A DNA stretch of 35,077 nt from assembly GCA_026710875.1 (NCBI GenBank), contig JAPOQE010000021.1, positions 1 through 35,077 of the forward strand, read 5' to 3'. The DNA is from Gammaproteobacteria bacterium. Its GTDB lineage: Bacteria > Pseudomonadota > Gammaproteobacteria > UBA4575. Shown here one piece after another: positions 7,470 through 16,297 of the stretch. The notes under the pieces were generated by a model. It ran no database searches, had not been told where the DNA came from, and saw only the letters and a program-made list of their open reading frames with translations. Each line of letters starts with the position of its first letter. Position 1 is the first letter of the stretch. Both the position numbers and the translations under genes were made by a program.

Positions 7470-9284
7470 ATGAACGAGACTGATTACATTACTCTAGAAG
7501 TTGCCCAGACCCTGCCGGGATTATTTCATGAACGTGTGGTGCGTGCGCCTCGCACACAGGCCTATGGATTTTACGATGATGAGAAAAACACCTGGGAAAG
7601 TCTGACTTGGCAGCAGGTAGCCTGCCAGGCGGCAAAGGTACAGGCAGGGTTACAGAACAAAGGGCTGGGCAAAGGGGATCGTGTCGCTATCCTGTTGCGC
7701 AACTGTCCAGAATGGATCGTATTCGATGTGGCTGCACTGGGCTTGGGGTTGGTTACCGTCCCTCTATACACAAATGATCGCGCTGAGAATGTAGCCTACA
7801 TCATTCGAGATGCCGGCATAAAAGCGATACTTATCCAGAACTTGCGCCAGTGGAGGCAACTGTCGCAAATTGAAAGTGTCCGAGATGCATTGCAATGCGT
7901 AATCAGTGTCGCACCGGTGATGGATATGGCCCATCACGACTCCCGTTTGGTACATATGCAGGACTGGATCAACGATGAAACACGTGACGGATATAAAGCG
8001 GTTGTCCTGGACCGTAATGCCTTAGCCACAATTATCTATACTTCCGGTACAACAGGACGTCCCAAAGGAGTGATGCTCAGTCACTGGAACATACTTTTGA
8101 ATGCCTATGCCGCTTTGCAGTGTGCGGATTTTTTCGAAAAGGATGTATTTCTATCTTTTCTTCCTTTATCTCATTCGATGGAACGTACGGCAGGCTGTTT
8201 CATGCCCATGATGGCTAACTCGAAAGTATGCTTCGCCCGCTCTATACAGCAACTCGGGGAAGATCTTGAAAAGGTTCGCCCAACCATATTTATATCGGTA
8301 CCACGCATTTACGAGATCATTTACGCAAAAATCTCAAGCCAAGTGGAGGAACAGCCCAGTTACAGGAAAATGATGTTTGCTTGGGCACAGCGTATTGGTT
8401 GGCGAAGTCTCCGGTTCAGGACCGGCAAGGCAAGATGGCACTGGAGCCTGCTACTTTGGCCATTGATGGATCGACTTGTGGCAGCAAAGATCAGACAAAA
8501 GCTGGGTGGCCGATTGCGCTATGCAATAGTTGGCGGCGCGGCACTGGATAAAATCATCACTAAGTTTTTTGTCAGTCTAGGAGTCCCTATTTACCAGGGC
8601 TACGGCATGACAGAGTGCAGTCCGGTCATCAGCGTAGCCCGACCGGGAGGCAATGACCCATTTAGTATTGGCAAGCCATTGCCGGGCATCGAGGTGAATC
8701 TAACAGAAGAAGGCGAGCTGTGTACGCGAAGTGACTGCGTGATGCTCGGGTATTACGGCAATAAACAGGCGACTGAGCAAATGATTGATACTGAAGGCTG
8801 GCTGCATACCGGTGACATTGCACATATTACAGATGAGGGCTATCTGTATATCACAGGAAGGATCAAGGACATTATCGTTTTGGCAAACGCCGAGAAGGTG
8901 TCGCCCCAAGACATGGAGACTGCAATTTGTGCCGACCAGTTGTTTGACCAGGTCATGATACTTGGTGAAGGCCAGCCTTTTCTTTCTGCGCTTCTTGTGC
9001 TGAACCAGGCGGAATGGGAAGTCCTCGCTAAAGACATGAAGCTCAATGCTAAGGCGCCAGAAACATTGCAGGATGCCTCCCTGCATCGATATGTCATGCA
9101 GCGCTTGGCAGGTTGCCTGAAAGAATTTCCAGGTTATGCGCAGGTACGCAGGGTGAGCATGTACCTGGAGCCCTGGACGATTGAGAATAACTTGCTTACC
9201 CCAACCCTGAAAATCAGAAGAACCCAGCTTGCTGAGCTGTTTGCTGAAGACATATCTGCCATGTACAAATCCATGAAAACGTAA
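7470..9284 (+). CDS. Long-chain acyl-CoA synthetase / AMP-dependent ligase
   Basis: This is a 604-residue enzyme of the ANL superfamily that activates a fatty acid to acyl-CoA through an acyl-adenylate. The P-loop motif is complete (TIIYTSGTTGRPKGVMLSH). The A5 motif YQGYGMTECSPVIS and the hinge region WLHTGDIAHITDEGYLYITGRIKDII are intact. It belongs to the long FAA1/bacterial FadD15-like branch and not to classical E. coli FadD (561 residues); chain-length preference cannot be read from sequence. The start has GAGGA about 11 bases upstream. It stands alone between divergent nadA and the convergent SPOR gene. Roles in membrane lipid remodelling or fatty-acid uptake are both possible. Confidence 0.9.
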   Translation: MNETDYITLEVAQTLPGLFHERVVRAPRTQAYGFYDDEKNTWESLTWQQVACQAAKVQAGLQNKGLGKGDRVAILLRNCPEWIVFDVAALGLGLVTVPLYTNDRAENVAYIIRDAGIKAILIQNLRQWRQLSQIESVRDALQCVISVAPVMDMAHHDSRLVHMQDWINDETRDGYKAVVLDRNALATIIYTSGTTGRPKGVMLSHWNILLNAYAALQCADFFEKDVFLSFLPLSHSMERTAGCFMPMMANSKVCFARSIQQLGEDLEKVRPTIFISVPRIYEIIYAKISSQVEEQPSYRKMMFAWAQRIGWRSLRFRTGKARWHWSLLLWPLMDRLVAAKIRQKLGGRLRYAIVGGAALDKIITKFFVSLGVPIYQGYGMTECSPVISVARPGGNDPFSIGKPLPGIEVNLTEEGELCTRSDCVMLGYYGNKQATEQMIDTEGWLHTGDIAHITDEGYLYITGRIKDIIVLANAEKVSPQDMETAICADQLFDQVMILGEGQPFLSALLVLNQAEWEVLAKDMKLNAKAPETLQDASLHRYVMQRLAGCLKEFPGYAQVRRVSMYLEPWTIENNLLTPTLKIRRTQLAELFAEDISAMYKSMKT

Positions 9285-9330
9285 CAGCATCGTGCAATGG
9301 TTGTCTTCATCGCCCGAATCTCACACGATC

Positions 9331-9870
9331 CTACTGTTTAGCCTGCATCAAAATTGTATCGATCTGGTGGCTACGAAGACGTGCTCTGATTTGTTCCAGT
9401 GCCTGTCGGTCGTTTAAAGGTCCGACACGAACCCGGTGCCACTTGGTGTCATTCACATCCACAGACTGAACATTGGCCTCTATGCCCAATAATGCCAGCC
9501 GTGCCTTCAGACTGTCCGCATCATCAAAGCTGTTGAACGAACCTGCCTGCAGTAAATAGCCGCCCTTGTGTGTAGAGGGAGTAACCTTTTGGGCAGGTTG
9601 TTCGTTGGACAGACTTGTTTCCTCTTGCGGAATGACAATTTCCAATTCAGGTAGCAGTGTGTAGAAGTCAAAACTTCGTTTTGCAGGTGGTTCTGGAGTT
9701 CTTGCTGTATCCTGCGTGACCGACTGAGTTTGCTCCTTGTCCACATACCACCCATCAATGTCTATCAGCATTGCAATGCCTATACCGGTGACAACTCCAA
9801 GCGCCAGCCAGGCCCAAGCTGGCATTAGGGTGGACGGCTGGGTTGATTTTCTATTCTTTCTGGTCGCCAC
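9331..9870 (-). CDS. SPOR domain-containing membrane protein
   Basis: This is a 179-residue protein with a short basic N-terminus (ATRKNRKS), one membrane segment at about residues 17-36 (AWLALGVVTGIGIAMLI), a periplasmic linker, and a C-terminal SPOR domain from about residue 100 (GGYLLQAGSFNSFDDADSLKARL...VRVGPLNDRQALEQIRARL). SPOR domains bind denuded septal peptidoglycan, and this architecture is that of FtsN-like division proteins. It begins 8 bases after the argS stop, so it is co-transcribed with argS; an argS-SPOR pair is widespread in gammaproteobacteria. It could be the cell's FtsN, but the short linker and lack of a visible FtsN E-segment keep that open. Confidence 0.9.
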   Translation of the reverse strand: MATRKNRKSTQPSTLMPAWAWLALGVVTGIGIAMLIDIDGWYVDKEQTQSVTQDTARTPEPPAKRSFDFYTLLPELEIVIPQEETSLSNEQPAQKVTPSTHKGGYLLQAGSFNSFDDADSLKARLALLGIEANVQSVDVNDTKWHRVRVGPLNDRQALEQIRARLRSHQIDTILMQAKQ

Positions 9871-9878
9871 GTTTACCT

Positions 9879-11630
9879 CTACATTTGCTCAGGTGCGCTT
9901 ACATCAAGCAGATTCAGGCCCGTACTGAGCACAATTTGTGTGGCTCGGATTAACTTGAGACGTGCATATCGCAATTCCTTTTCAGGTACCAGCACTTGAT
10001 GAGTGTTATAAAAACGATGAAAGGAACTGGCCAAATCACGCAAATAATTGACTACGATATGTGGAGCCAGATGATTTGCCGCCGCCCGCACATTTTCCGG
10101 GAATTGGGCAAGTTGCCTTAGCAAGTTTTCTTCCTGTTCTGCAGTTAACACTTCCTCATCGACCTCGAGCAATTCTTCATCCTGTAAAGGGGAATCATTT
10201 TGTTTCAGAATGCTACAAATTCGGGCATGTGCATATTGCACATAATAGACGGGATTATCCTGGGTTTTTGCGGTCGCCAGATCCAGATCAAAATCCAGAT
10301 GTTGTTCGCATTTTCGCATCACATAGAAAAACCGTGCAGCATCCTTGCCGATCCGATTACGCAATTGCCGTAAAGTGACGAACTCTCCAGCACGTGTGGA
10401 CATGGGAAGTTTGTTGCCATTTTCGTATAGATTGGCAAACTGTACGAGCTGGATGTGCAAACAGTTTTTATCTTTGCCAAGTGCCTGCATGGCGGCTTGC
10501 ATCCGTGCCATATAACCATGGTGATCAGCGCCCCATATGTTGATCAGTTGATCGAAGCCACGATCATACTTGTCTAGGTGATAAGCAATGTCTGAGGCAA
10601 AGTAAGTAACCTTACCGTTCTTACGAACCAGCACACGGTCTTTCTCGTCACCAAAGACAGTGCTGCGGAACATTAGCGCTCCGTCCTTTTGAAAAGTATG
10701 TCCATTTTCTGTCAGGGTATCGATAATGGCCTGTATTCTTGCTTGCCCTAATGAGCGCTCGGAGTACCACTGATCGAAGGTGACAGCAAATAATTCCAGA
10801 TCGTCCCTGATGTCTCTCAACAGGGTATCGAGTGCGTGGCGAAGCAATGTATTGTACCCGTCTTCTGAGAGCAGATTTCTAGCCTTTTTGATTACTGCAT
10901 CAATACGGGCTTCTTCATCTGCCTTTTCATGGCTGTCTGCACCAGGCGCCAGGTCCAAGGCCTCGACAGGAGGAAGAAATTTATGCTGGTGCTCCCGGTG
11001 TATGGACGCCGCAATATCCCAAATATAATCACCCTGATACGCATTACTGGGGAATGGCAGGGTCTGCCCACACAGCTCCAGGTACCTGAGCCACACGGAA
11101 ACCGCCAGGATATCCATCTGGCGCCCCGTATCATTTACATAGTACTCACGCTTTACTTCATGCCCTGTTGCCTCCAGAAGATGGGCAATGGATGCGCCGT
11201 GAGCAGCTCCTCGTCCATGGCCGACGTGCAGGGGTCCGGTAGGGTTGGCAGAGACAAATTCTATCAGGATCTTCTTGCTCGGAGATGCATCGCTATATCC
11301 AAAAGAATCTTCGCTCTGAATGATGTGAGACAGTAGTCGGGGTGCATGGCCGGTGCGCAAATAAAAATTAATAAACCCGGGACCTGCAACTTCGATTTTT
11401 TCAATCTCAGGGTCTTTCGGCATATTCGCTACAAGCTTCTCAGCCAGCATGCGTGCAGATACTCCAGCAGTTTTGGATAACTGGAGGGCCAGGTTGGAGG
11501 CGAAATCACCATGCGAACTGTCTCGACTACGAATGACCTGGATCGGAGTGTCCGTATCTGAAGGTAAATCCCCTGCGTCTTGCAAGCTGGCTACCGCAGC
11601 AGCCAGCAGTTTCGAGATGTGTACTTGCAT
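9879..11630 (-). CDS. argS: Arginyl-tRNA synthetase
   Basis: ArgS charges tRNA-Arg with arginine; it is an essential class Ia synthetase. The predicted 583 residues fit the family (E. coli 577). The N-terminal Add-1 tRNA-binding domain is followed by the HIGH-like motif in NPTGPLHVGHGRGA. The KMSKS loop is replaced by LPMSTRAGEFVTL, as is normal for bacterial ArgS. The C-terminal DALR anticodon-binding domain ends with LNLLDVSAPEQM. I placed the start at MQVHISKLL (11630), where family similarity begins. ATG at 11663 or TTG at 11672 would add 11 or 14 residues and cannot be excluded because no start has a strong ribosome binding site. The gene lies between priA upstream and the SPOR gene downstream. 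Confidence 0.95.
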   Translation of the reverse strand: MQVHISKLLAAAVASLQDAGDLPSDTDTPIQVIRSRDSSHGDFASNLALQLSKTAGVSARMLAEKLVANMPKDPEIEKIEVAGPGFINFYLRTGHAPRLLSHIIQSEDSFGYSDASPSKKILIEFVSANPTGPLHVGHGRGAAHGASIAHLLEATGHEVKREYYVNDTGRQMDILAVSVWLRYLELCGQTLPFPSNAYQGDYIWDIAASIHREHQHKFLPPVEALDLAPGADSHEKADEEARIDAVIKKARNLLSEDGYNTLLRHALDTLLRDIRDDLELFAVTFDQWYSERSLGQARIQAIIDTLTENGHTFQKDGALMFRSTVFGDEKDRVLVRKNGKVTYFASDIAYHLDKYDRGFDQLINIWGADHHGYMARMQAAMQALGKDKNCLHIQLVQFANLYENGNKLPMSTRAGEFVTLRQLRNRIGKDAARFFYVMRKCEQHLDFDLDLATAKTQDNPVYYVQYAHARICSILKQNDSPLQDEELLEVDEEVLTAEQEENLLRQLAQFPENVRAAANHLAPHIVVNYLRDLASSFHRFYNTHQVLVPEKELRYARLKLIRATQIVLSTGLNLLDVSAPEQM

Positions 11631-11737
11631 GAAGAAAGGATAATCCTGTAGGGCAGGATGCATTGTACCCAAATGTAATTATCCTGCACTAAATTTACAA
11701 AGGCTATGCCTTGGCAACAGCTTAGATTCATAACTGA

Positions 11738-13942
11738 TCAGCCAGTTTCAAGGGGATCCACCTCGATGTTCCAACGCACACGATTGGTGAGTGGATGTTG
11801 CTGAATTACCTTGGCCCATTGAGGCAACAGCTCCTGTATCGTCTTCCTGTTAGGAGCAATGACAACCAGTTGACTCTGGTACAGGCCGGCCTTGCGCTCC
11901 AGGCTGGCAGGAATAGGTCCGAACAGGTTCAGCCTCGATGAGCCTGAAGCCGGCATTGAGGATTTGACATCCTGCAAGAATTGATGGGCCAACATCTGCT
12001 GATGAGCACGCGCACGAACCAGCAGCATGAAGGAATAGGGTGGTAATGCATAGTGTTCACGCTGTCGAAGGACTTCCATTGAAAAATCCTGATAGCCGTG
12101 CGTCAACAAGCGGTTAAGCAAGGGGTGTTCGGGTTGGTAGGTTTGTAGCAATACCCTTCCCCTGTTCGCAGAACGTCCTGCCCTGCCTGATACCTGCACG
12201 ATCAGCTGTGCCAGGCGCTCGGTGGCGCGAAAGTCGCTGCTTAACAATCCGTGATCAACATTCAGGATGCCTACCAGGGTTACATCAGGAAAGTCATGTC
12301 CTTTGGCAAGCATCTGCGTACCGATAATGATCTGGAATTTGCCCTTGCGGATATCGTCCAGTTTATCCCGTAGTGTGTTTTTCTTGCGCGTGCTGTCACG
12401 GTCAATGCGTACCATGGCGATGTCAGGAAAAATTTCTTTGAGCCTGCCTTCGATACGTTGTGTTCCTTCTCCCAAGAATATGATGTTTTCAGACTCACAT
12501 TGTGGGCACGCGACAGGCGCTTTTTCCTGTTTCTGGCAATGGTGACACTTGATAATGTCTTGCTCTTTATAAAAAACCATGTGTGAATCGCAACGGCTGC
12601 ACTCGGCGGTCCAACCACAGTCATGGCAAAGCAAGACGGGTGCAAACCCCCGCCGATTCAAAAAGAGCAGGACTTGGTGTTTCTGTTTGATTTCGGTGTC
12701 GATGGCTTGCAACAATTCGTTTGACAGGCCGTCGATAGCCCGTTTGGATCGCAGATCGATCAACTTCACTTGAGGAATTTTTGCAAGCTTCGCTCGCTTG
12801 CTCAGTGTGATGCTGTGATAGTTGCCCAGCGTAACGTTATGCTGGCTTTCCAGTGATGGCGTCGCACTGCCCAATACGACGGGTATGGAAAGCTGTTTTG
12901 CCCGATAAATTGCGACGTCACGTGCGTTGTATAGGATCCCTTCCTGTTGTTTGAAGGACAGGTCATGCTCCTCATCAACCACAATTAGACCCAGGTTCCT
13001 GAAAGACAAAAAAATGGCTGAACGGGTGCCAACTACGATGCTCGCCTTGCCCGTACTCGCCTGCAGCCATGTCCGGGCGCTTTCGCTTGCACTCAAATCT
13101 GAATGCATCAGTGCAACCGGCAGGTTCAGCCTGGCTTCAATTCGCTGCACTAACTGTGGTGTCAGTCCGATCTCAGGAACCAGCATCAGTACCTGTTTGC
13201 CACAACCAACGACATCTTTTGCCAAGGTGAGATAGACCTCGGTCTTGCCACTGCCGGTTACACCTGCAAGCAGATTGACCCTGAATTTATGGAGGTTTCT
13301 GTGAATCTGTTCATAGGCGTGCCGTTGTTCCTCATTAAGAGCTAAAGACTCTGCAGCGGAGTGCGGCGTCATGGAAAGGGTCCTGTCATCCATAGTTTCC
13401 CGGACAAGATTTTTTTCTATCAAGACTCGAACGAATGGGCGCCAGTGGCTGATGTGTGCAGCAATTTCATCTGCAGTGAGGCCCCCGGGATGTGCCTTTA
13501 TGAGGTTGAATATCTGGTGTTGCTTAGGTGCCTTTTGTAGCAGTTGATCCACGTCCTCATTTGTACAGGCGTGATAGATCATGCTGGACATCGTGGGGAG
13601 GTGTTTATGTGTCCGCAATACTTTGGGCAGTGCAGCATTGAGTACTTCACCCAGGGGTTGCTGGTAGTATCGCGCCACCCAAAACAGCAGCTTTTGCAAT
13701 GCAGGGTCAAACACAGGCTCGGTGTCCAGAATTTCCAGAACCGATTTGAGCTTATCCTGTGTTACAGAGGGGTCAGAGGAATTCTCGACCACGATACCTG
13801 TCAGTGTACGAGCGCCGAATGGCACACGCACACGCACACCTAGCTTGACGGCGCTGAAGGAAACACCTTCGGGAAGGCTGTAATCGAAACATTGATACAG
13901 AGGTACAGGCAGGGCAATTTTTAAAACGGGAGATGTTGGCAT
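11738..13942 (-). CDS. priA: Primosomal replication protein N' (PriA helicase)
   Basis: PriA is the 3'-5' helicase that recognises stalled forks and reloads the replisome. From the ATG at 13942 it has 734 residues (E. coli 732). The N-terminal 3'-DNA-binding domain begins IALPVPLYQCFDYSLPEG. The Walker A motif is GVTGSGKTE and the Walker B motif is VVDEEHD, followed by GSATPSLES. The paired zinc clusters (CHDCGWTAECSRC, CHHCQKQ and CPQCESEN) supply eight cysteines, and GTQMLAKGHDFPDV and GRAGR complete the helicase core. The open frame continues upstream to a TTG at 14023, but those residues lack family similarity. The priA, argS and SPOR genes form a minus-strand run. Two DnaA boxes lie about 90 bases upstream. 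Confidence 0.96.
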   Translation of the reverse strand: MPTSPVLKIALPVPLYQCFDYSLPEGVSFSAVKLGVRVRVPFGARTLTGIVVENSSDPSVTQDKLKSVLEILDTEPVFDPALQKLLFWVARYYQQPLGEVLNAALPKVLRTHKHLPTMSSMIYHACTNEDVDQLLQKAPKQHQIFNLIKAHPGGLTADEIAAHISHWRPFVRVLIEKNLVRETMDDRTLSMTPHSAAESLALNEEQRHAYEQIHRNLHKFRVNLLAGVTGSGKTEVYLTLAKDVVGCGKQVLMLVPEIGLTPQLVQRIEARLNLPVALMHSDLSASESARTWLQASTGKASIVVGTRSAIFLSFRNLGLIVVDEEHDLSFKQQEGILYNARDVAIYRAKQLSIPVVLGSATPSLESQHNVTLGNYHSITLSKRAKLAKIPQVKLIDLRSKRAIDGLSNELLQAIDTEIKQKHQVLLFLNRRGFAPVLLCHDCGWTAECSRCDSHMVFYKEQDIIKCHHCQKQEKAPVACPQCESENIIFLGEGTQRIEGRLKEIFPDIAMVRIDRDSTRKKNTLRDKLDDIRKGKFQIIIGTQMLAKGHDFPDVTLVGILNVDHGLLSSDFRATERLAQLIVQVSGRAGRSANRGRVLLQTYQPEHPLLNRLLTHGYQDFSMEVLRQREHYALPPYSFMLLVRARAHQQMLAHQFLQDVKSSMPASGSSRLNLFGPIPASLERKAGLYQSQLVVIAPNRKTIQELLPQWAKVIQQHPLTNRVRWNIEVDPLETG

Positions 13943-14031
13943 GGTGAACGTATAGTCTACCAAGGCACTCGGTCTGTAGTCCGAGTCTGGGTTGGCCAAG
14001 GATGAGGCTACACCTGTAGCCAACAGTTTGC

Positions 14032-14052
14032 TGTGGATAATTCTGTGGATAA
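14032..14052. promoter_or_regulatory. Pair of perfect DnaA boxes
   Basis: TGTGGATAA occurs at 14032-14040 and 14044-14052, each the exact complement of the consensus DnaA box TTATCCACA. The starts are 12 bases apart in the same orientation. They lie about 90 bases upstream of the priA start, on the side where its promoter should be. Confidence 0.65.
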
Positions 14053-14104
14053 AGTATCGAATTTGGAGTGAATTTGTCTCAAACCGTCTGTGAGGTTGGC
14101 AACC

Positions 14105-14120
14105 TTCTAAAATTTTAGAA
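14105..14120. repeat. 16-base perfect palindrome
   Basis: TTCTAAAATTTTAGAA is fully self-complementary. It lies in the control region between divergent priA and the HNH gene and is a candidate operator for a dimeric regulator. No regulator can be named. Confidence 0.5.
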
Positions 14121-14226
14121 TAAAACCCATTGAAATGAAGGACATAGATCGATAATGGATTTAAACAAATCAGCCGGCTACAGAGCAGTGCTTAGCCCCT
14201 AATGTGAATAAAGTACATCAATATTG

Positions 14227-14257
14227 AGGGATATCCCTTTCATGACTCATGCATGAG
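14227..14257. repeat. Two adjacent 12-base palindromes
   Basis: AGGGATATCCCT (14227-14238) and CTCATGCATGAG (14246-14257) are both perfect palindromes separated by 7 bases. They sit upstream of the HNH gene, and their pairing suggests binding sites. The identity of any protein is unknown. Confidence 0.4.
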
Positions 14258-14469
14258 GGCGTTCCTTTCGTGTGTTTGGATGGGACGGAATTTTGTCTGT
14301 CATACGGGAAGAACCGATACGAAAAAGCCGGGTATGGTCTGTCATTCAATTCCACAAGACATCATTTGCTACCTCCGGCACTGTTGTAATAGTGTAGTAT
14401 TCACATGCTCTAATCGTACAAGTGCAGCAGATTATGCTTCGGCTAAGTTGGAAGTAATGCGGTGAATCA

Positions 14470-15060
14470 GTGAACAACTTCAACCTACAAATACTGCGCA
14501 CGGATGTGTCGGGCATGCCCATGGAATGGGTAAATTATCAGGATGCTGTGCGCCTGTACCACATTGAGCAGGTAGCCTATACATGTGGTGAACGACTGTA
14601 TGTGGTTCGTGGTGGGATCAATGCACGTAGTGGTCTTCGCAGTCAAATCGAGGTTCATTCGATTATTGCCACACAAGGCAGCAACCGTTCAGTGCATGAA
14701 AGCTATATTCCTCCACTGAACAACCGCGCACTGTTCAAGCGTGATGCCAACATGTGCCTGTATTGCGGACAACGATTCAATCGGCGCGACTTGTCGCGGG
14801 ATCATGTGCGGCCTCTGAGTCGGGGCGGTTGTGATGACTGGAACAATGTTGTCACGGCTTGTAAACGCTGCAATAACCACAAGGCTGGACAAACTCCTGA
14901 GCAGGCGAACATGCAGTTGCTGGCCATTCCTTTTACTCCTACTCATGCTGAATATATTTATTTGCAGGGACACCGTGTACTTGCCGATCAGATGAAATTC
15001 CTACTGGCGCATTTCCCGCGCACAAGCCCCCTGCACAAGCGTCTCAATAAGCTGGCATAA
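14470..15060 (+). CDS. HNH endonuclease family protein
   Basis: This is a 196-residue protein with a C-terminal HNH nuclease fold. The zinc ligands form two pairs, C96-C99 (MCLYCG) and C131-C134 (CKRCNNHK). Between them are the catalytic DH at 111-112 (SRDHVRPLSRGG) and the conserved WNN at 124-126. The N-terminal 90 residues resemble the region found in stand-alone chromosomal HNH proteins of gamma- and betaproteobacteria, whose role is not established. The start is GTG at 14470 with GGTGA closely upstream; an ATG 15 codons downstream is an alternative. It has no methylase or toxin partner nearby, lies between priA and hemH, and seems part of the core genome. It acts on DNA by inference only. 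Confidence 0.85.
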   Translation: MNNFNLQILRTDVSGMPMEWVNYQDAVRLYHIEQVAYTCGERLYVVRGGINARSGLRSQIEVHSIIATQGSNRSVHESYIPPLNNRALFKRDANMCLYCGQRFNRRDLSRDHVRPLSRGGCDDWNNVVTACKRCNNHKAGQTPEQANMQLLAIPFTPTHAEYIYLQGHRVLADQMKFLLAHFPRTSPLHKRLNKLA

Positions 15061-15173
15061 TTGTCAGAATCCTGTAAAGAACAGAAGGCTGTGCGGGTCC
15101 TACGTTAAGCTTCGTGTTCTTTCTCACCGTATGGCAGGGATACTCCGCAGATAAGGTTGTACAGTTCAAATCG

Positions 15174-16277
15174 ATGTCGAAATACAAAGGCCAAATTGAT
15201 TATGTGCACGGAGACGATACCTGCCTTGGCGTGATGATTGTAAATCTGGGTACACCCGATGCGCCGACAATCCGAGCAATTCGAAAATTTCTTGCAGAGT
15301 TTTTATGGGATCCGAGGGTTGTCGAGTTGCCAAGGGCCTTGTGGTGGTTGATCTTGCATTTGGCGGTGCTGCAGTTGCGGCCTCGCAAAAAAGTCGAGTC
15401 TTATGCCAAAATCTGGACCGAAGAAGGCTCGCCGCTTCTGGTAATTGGAAAAAAACAGGAATTTGCATTACAGGCCGCCTTGGAAGGGACTTGTGTGGGC
15501 AGGGTAAGGGTTGTTCTCGCGATGCGATATGGGGAGCCCTCGATAACATCTGCATTGCAGGTTCTGCAGGAAAACAATGCACGTCGAATCCTGGTGCTTC
15601 CCATGTACCCGCAGTATTCAGCAAGTACGACAGCTTCTACATTTGATGGGTTGGTAAAGGAACTGGAAGGATTAAGATGGATTCCGGAAATACGCATGGT
15701 CAACTGTTATGGCGCAGAACCGGAGTACATTGATGCCTGTGCTGATCGTATTCGTTCGTATTGGGAACATCACCCGCGCAGCCAGAAGCTGTTGTTTTCA
15801 TTTCACGGACTGCCGAAGCGGAGCCTTGTACAGGGGGACCCATATCACTGTGAATGTCAGCAAACCGCACGCTTGATCGCAGAACAACTCGATTTAAAAC
15901 CCGAAGAATGGGTACTTACCTTCCAATCACGATTCGGTATGGCCGAATGGCTACAACCCTATACTGATAAAACCCTTAAAACGCTACCTTCTAAAGGAAT
16001 CGAGTCAGTCGATGTGTTTTGCCCGGGCTTTTCAGCGGACTGTATTGAGACCCTCGAAGAAATCGATATTCAGAATCATGAGATATTTTTGCAAAGTGGA
16101 GGAAAGTCATTCAATTACATCCCAGCCCTGAATGACTCACCTGCTCACATCCAGGCCCTTACACAGATTATCTCCAGGAATATACAGGGATGGCCGGAAT
16201 GTACACGGAGCCCTAGAGCCCCCGAAGAGCGGGAAAACATTCGGCAACGCGCACAGCAGCTAGGCGCTAAACACTAG
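15174..16277 (+). CDS. hemH: Ferrochelatase
   Basis: HemH inserts ferrous iron into protoporphyrin IX, the last step of protoheme synthesis. The protein starts with a short extension and then GVMIVNLGTPDAPT, the family hallmark. It continues with FLAEFLWDPRVVELP, LPMYPQYSASTTAST, and the catalytic histidine in LLFSFHGLPKRSL; GFSADCIETLEEI holds the second conserved active-site segment. From ATG 15174 it has 367 residues, slightly longer than usual (about 320-340) because of both ends. The open frame extends upstream to a GTG at 15114, but that part has no family similarity. Neither start has a good ribosome binding site. It converges on the fructosamine-kinase gene with only 20 bases between the stops. 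Confidence 0.95.
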   Translation: MSKYKGQIDYVHGDDTCLGVMIVNLGTPDAPTIRAIRKFLAEFLWDPRVVELPRALWWLILHLAVLQLRPRKKVESYAKIWTEEGSPLLVIGKKQEFALQAALEGTCVGRVRVVLAMRYGEPSITSALQVLQENNARRILVLPMYPQYSASTTASTFDGLVKELEGLRWIPEIRMVNCYGAEPEYIDACADRIRSYWEHHPRSQKLLFSFHGLPKRSLVQGDPYHCECQQTARLIAEQLDLKPEEWVLTFQSRFGMAEWLQPYTDKTLKTLPSKGIESVDVFCPGFSADCIETLEEIDIQNHEIFLQSGGKSFNYIPALNDSPAHIQALTQIISRNIQGWPECTRSPRAPEERENIRQRAQQLGAKH

Positions 16278-16297
16278 AGGTATGCGCTGATAGATCA

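Larger units (their letters stand above)
14024..14469. other. Gene-free divergent region between priA and the HNH gene
   Basis: This 446-base stretch has no convincing gene; a 70-codon open frame at 14253-14465 shows no family pattern. It contains two DnaA-box words and three perfect palindromes (14105-14120, 14227-14238 and 14246-14257), so it is probably a control region for both divergent genes. Confidence 0.6.

Noticed and set aside
14253-14465. A 70-codon plus-strand open frame before the HNH gene
   Set aside because: No family pattern, and its start overlaps a perfect palindrome in what looks like a control region.
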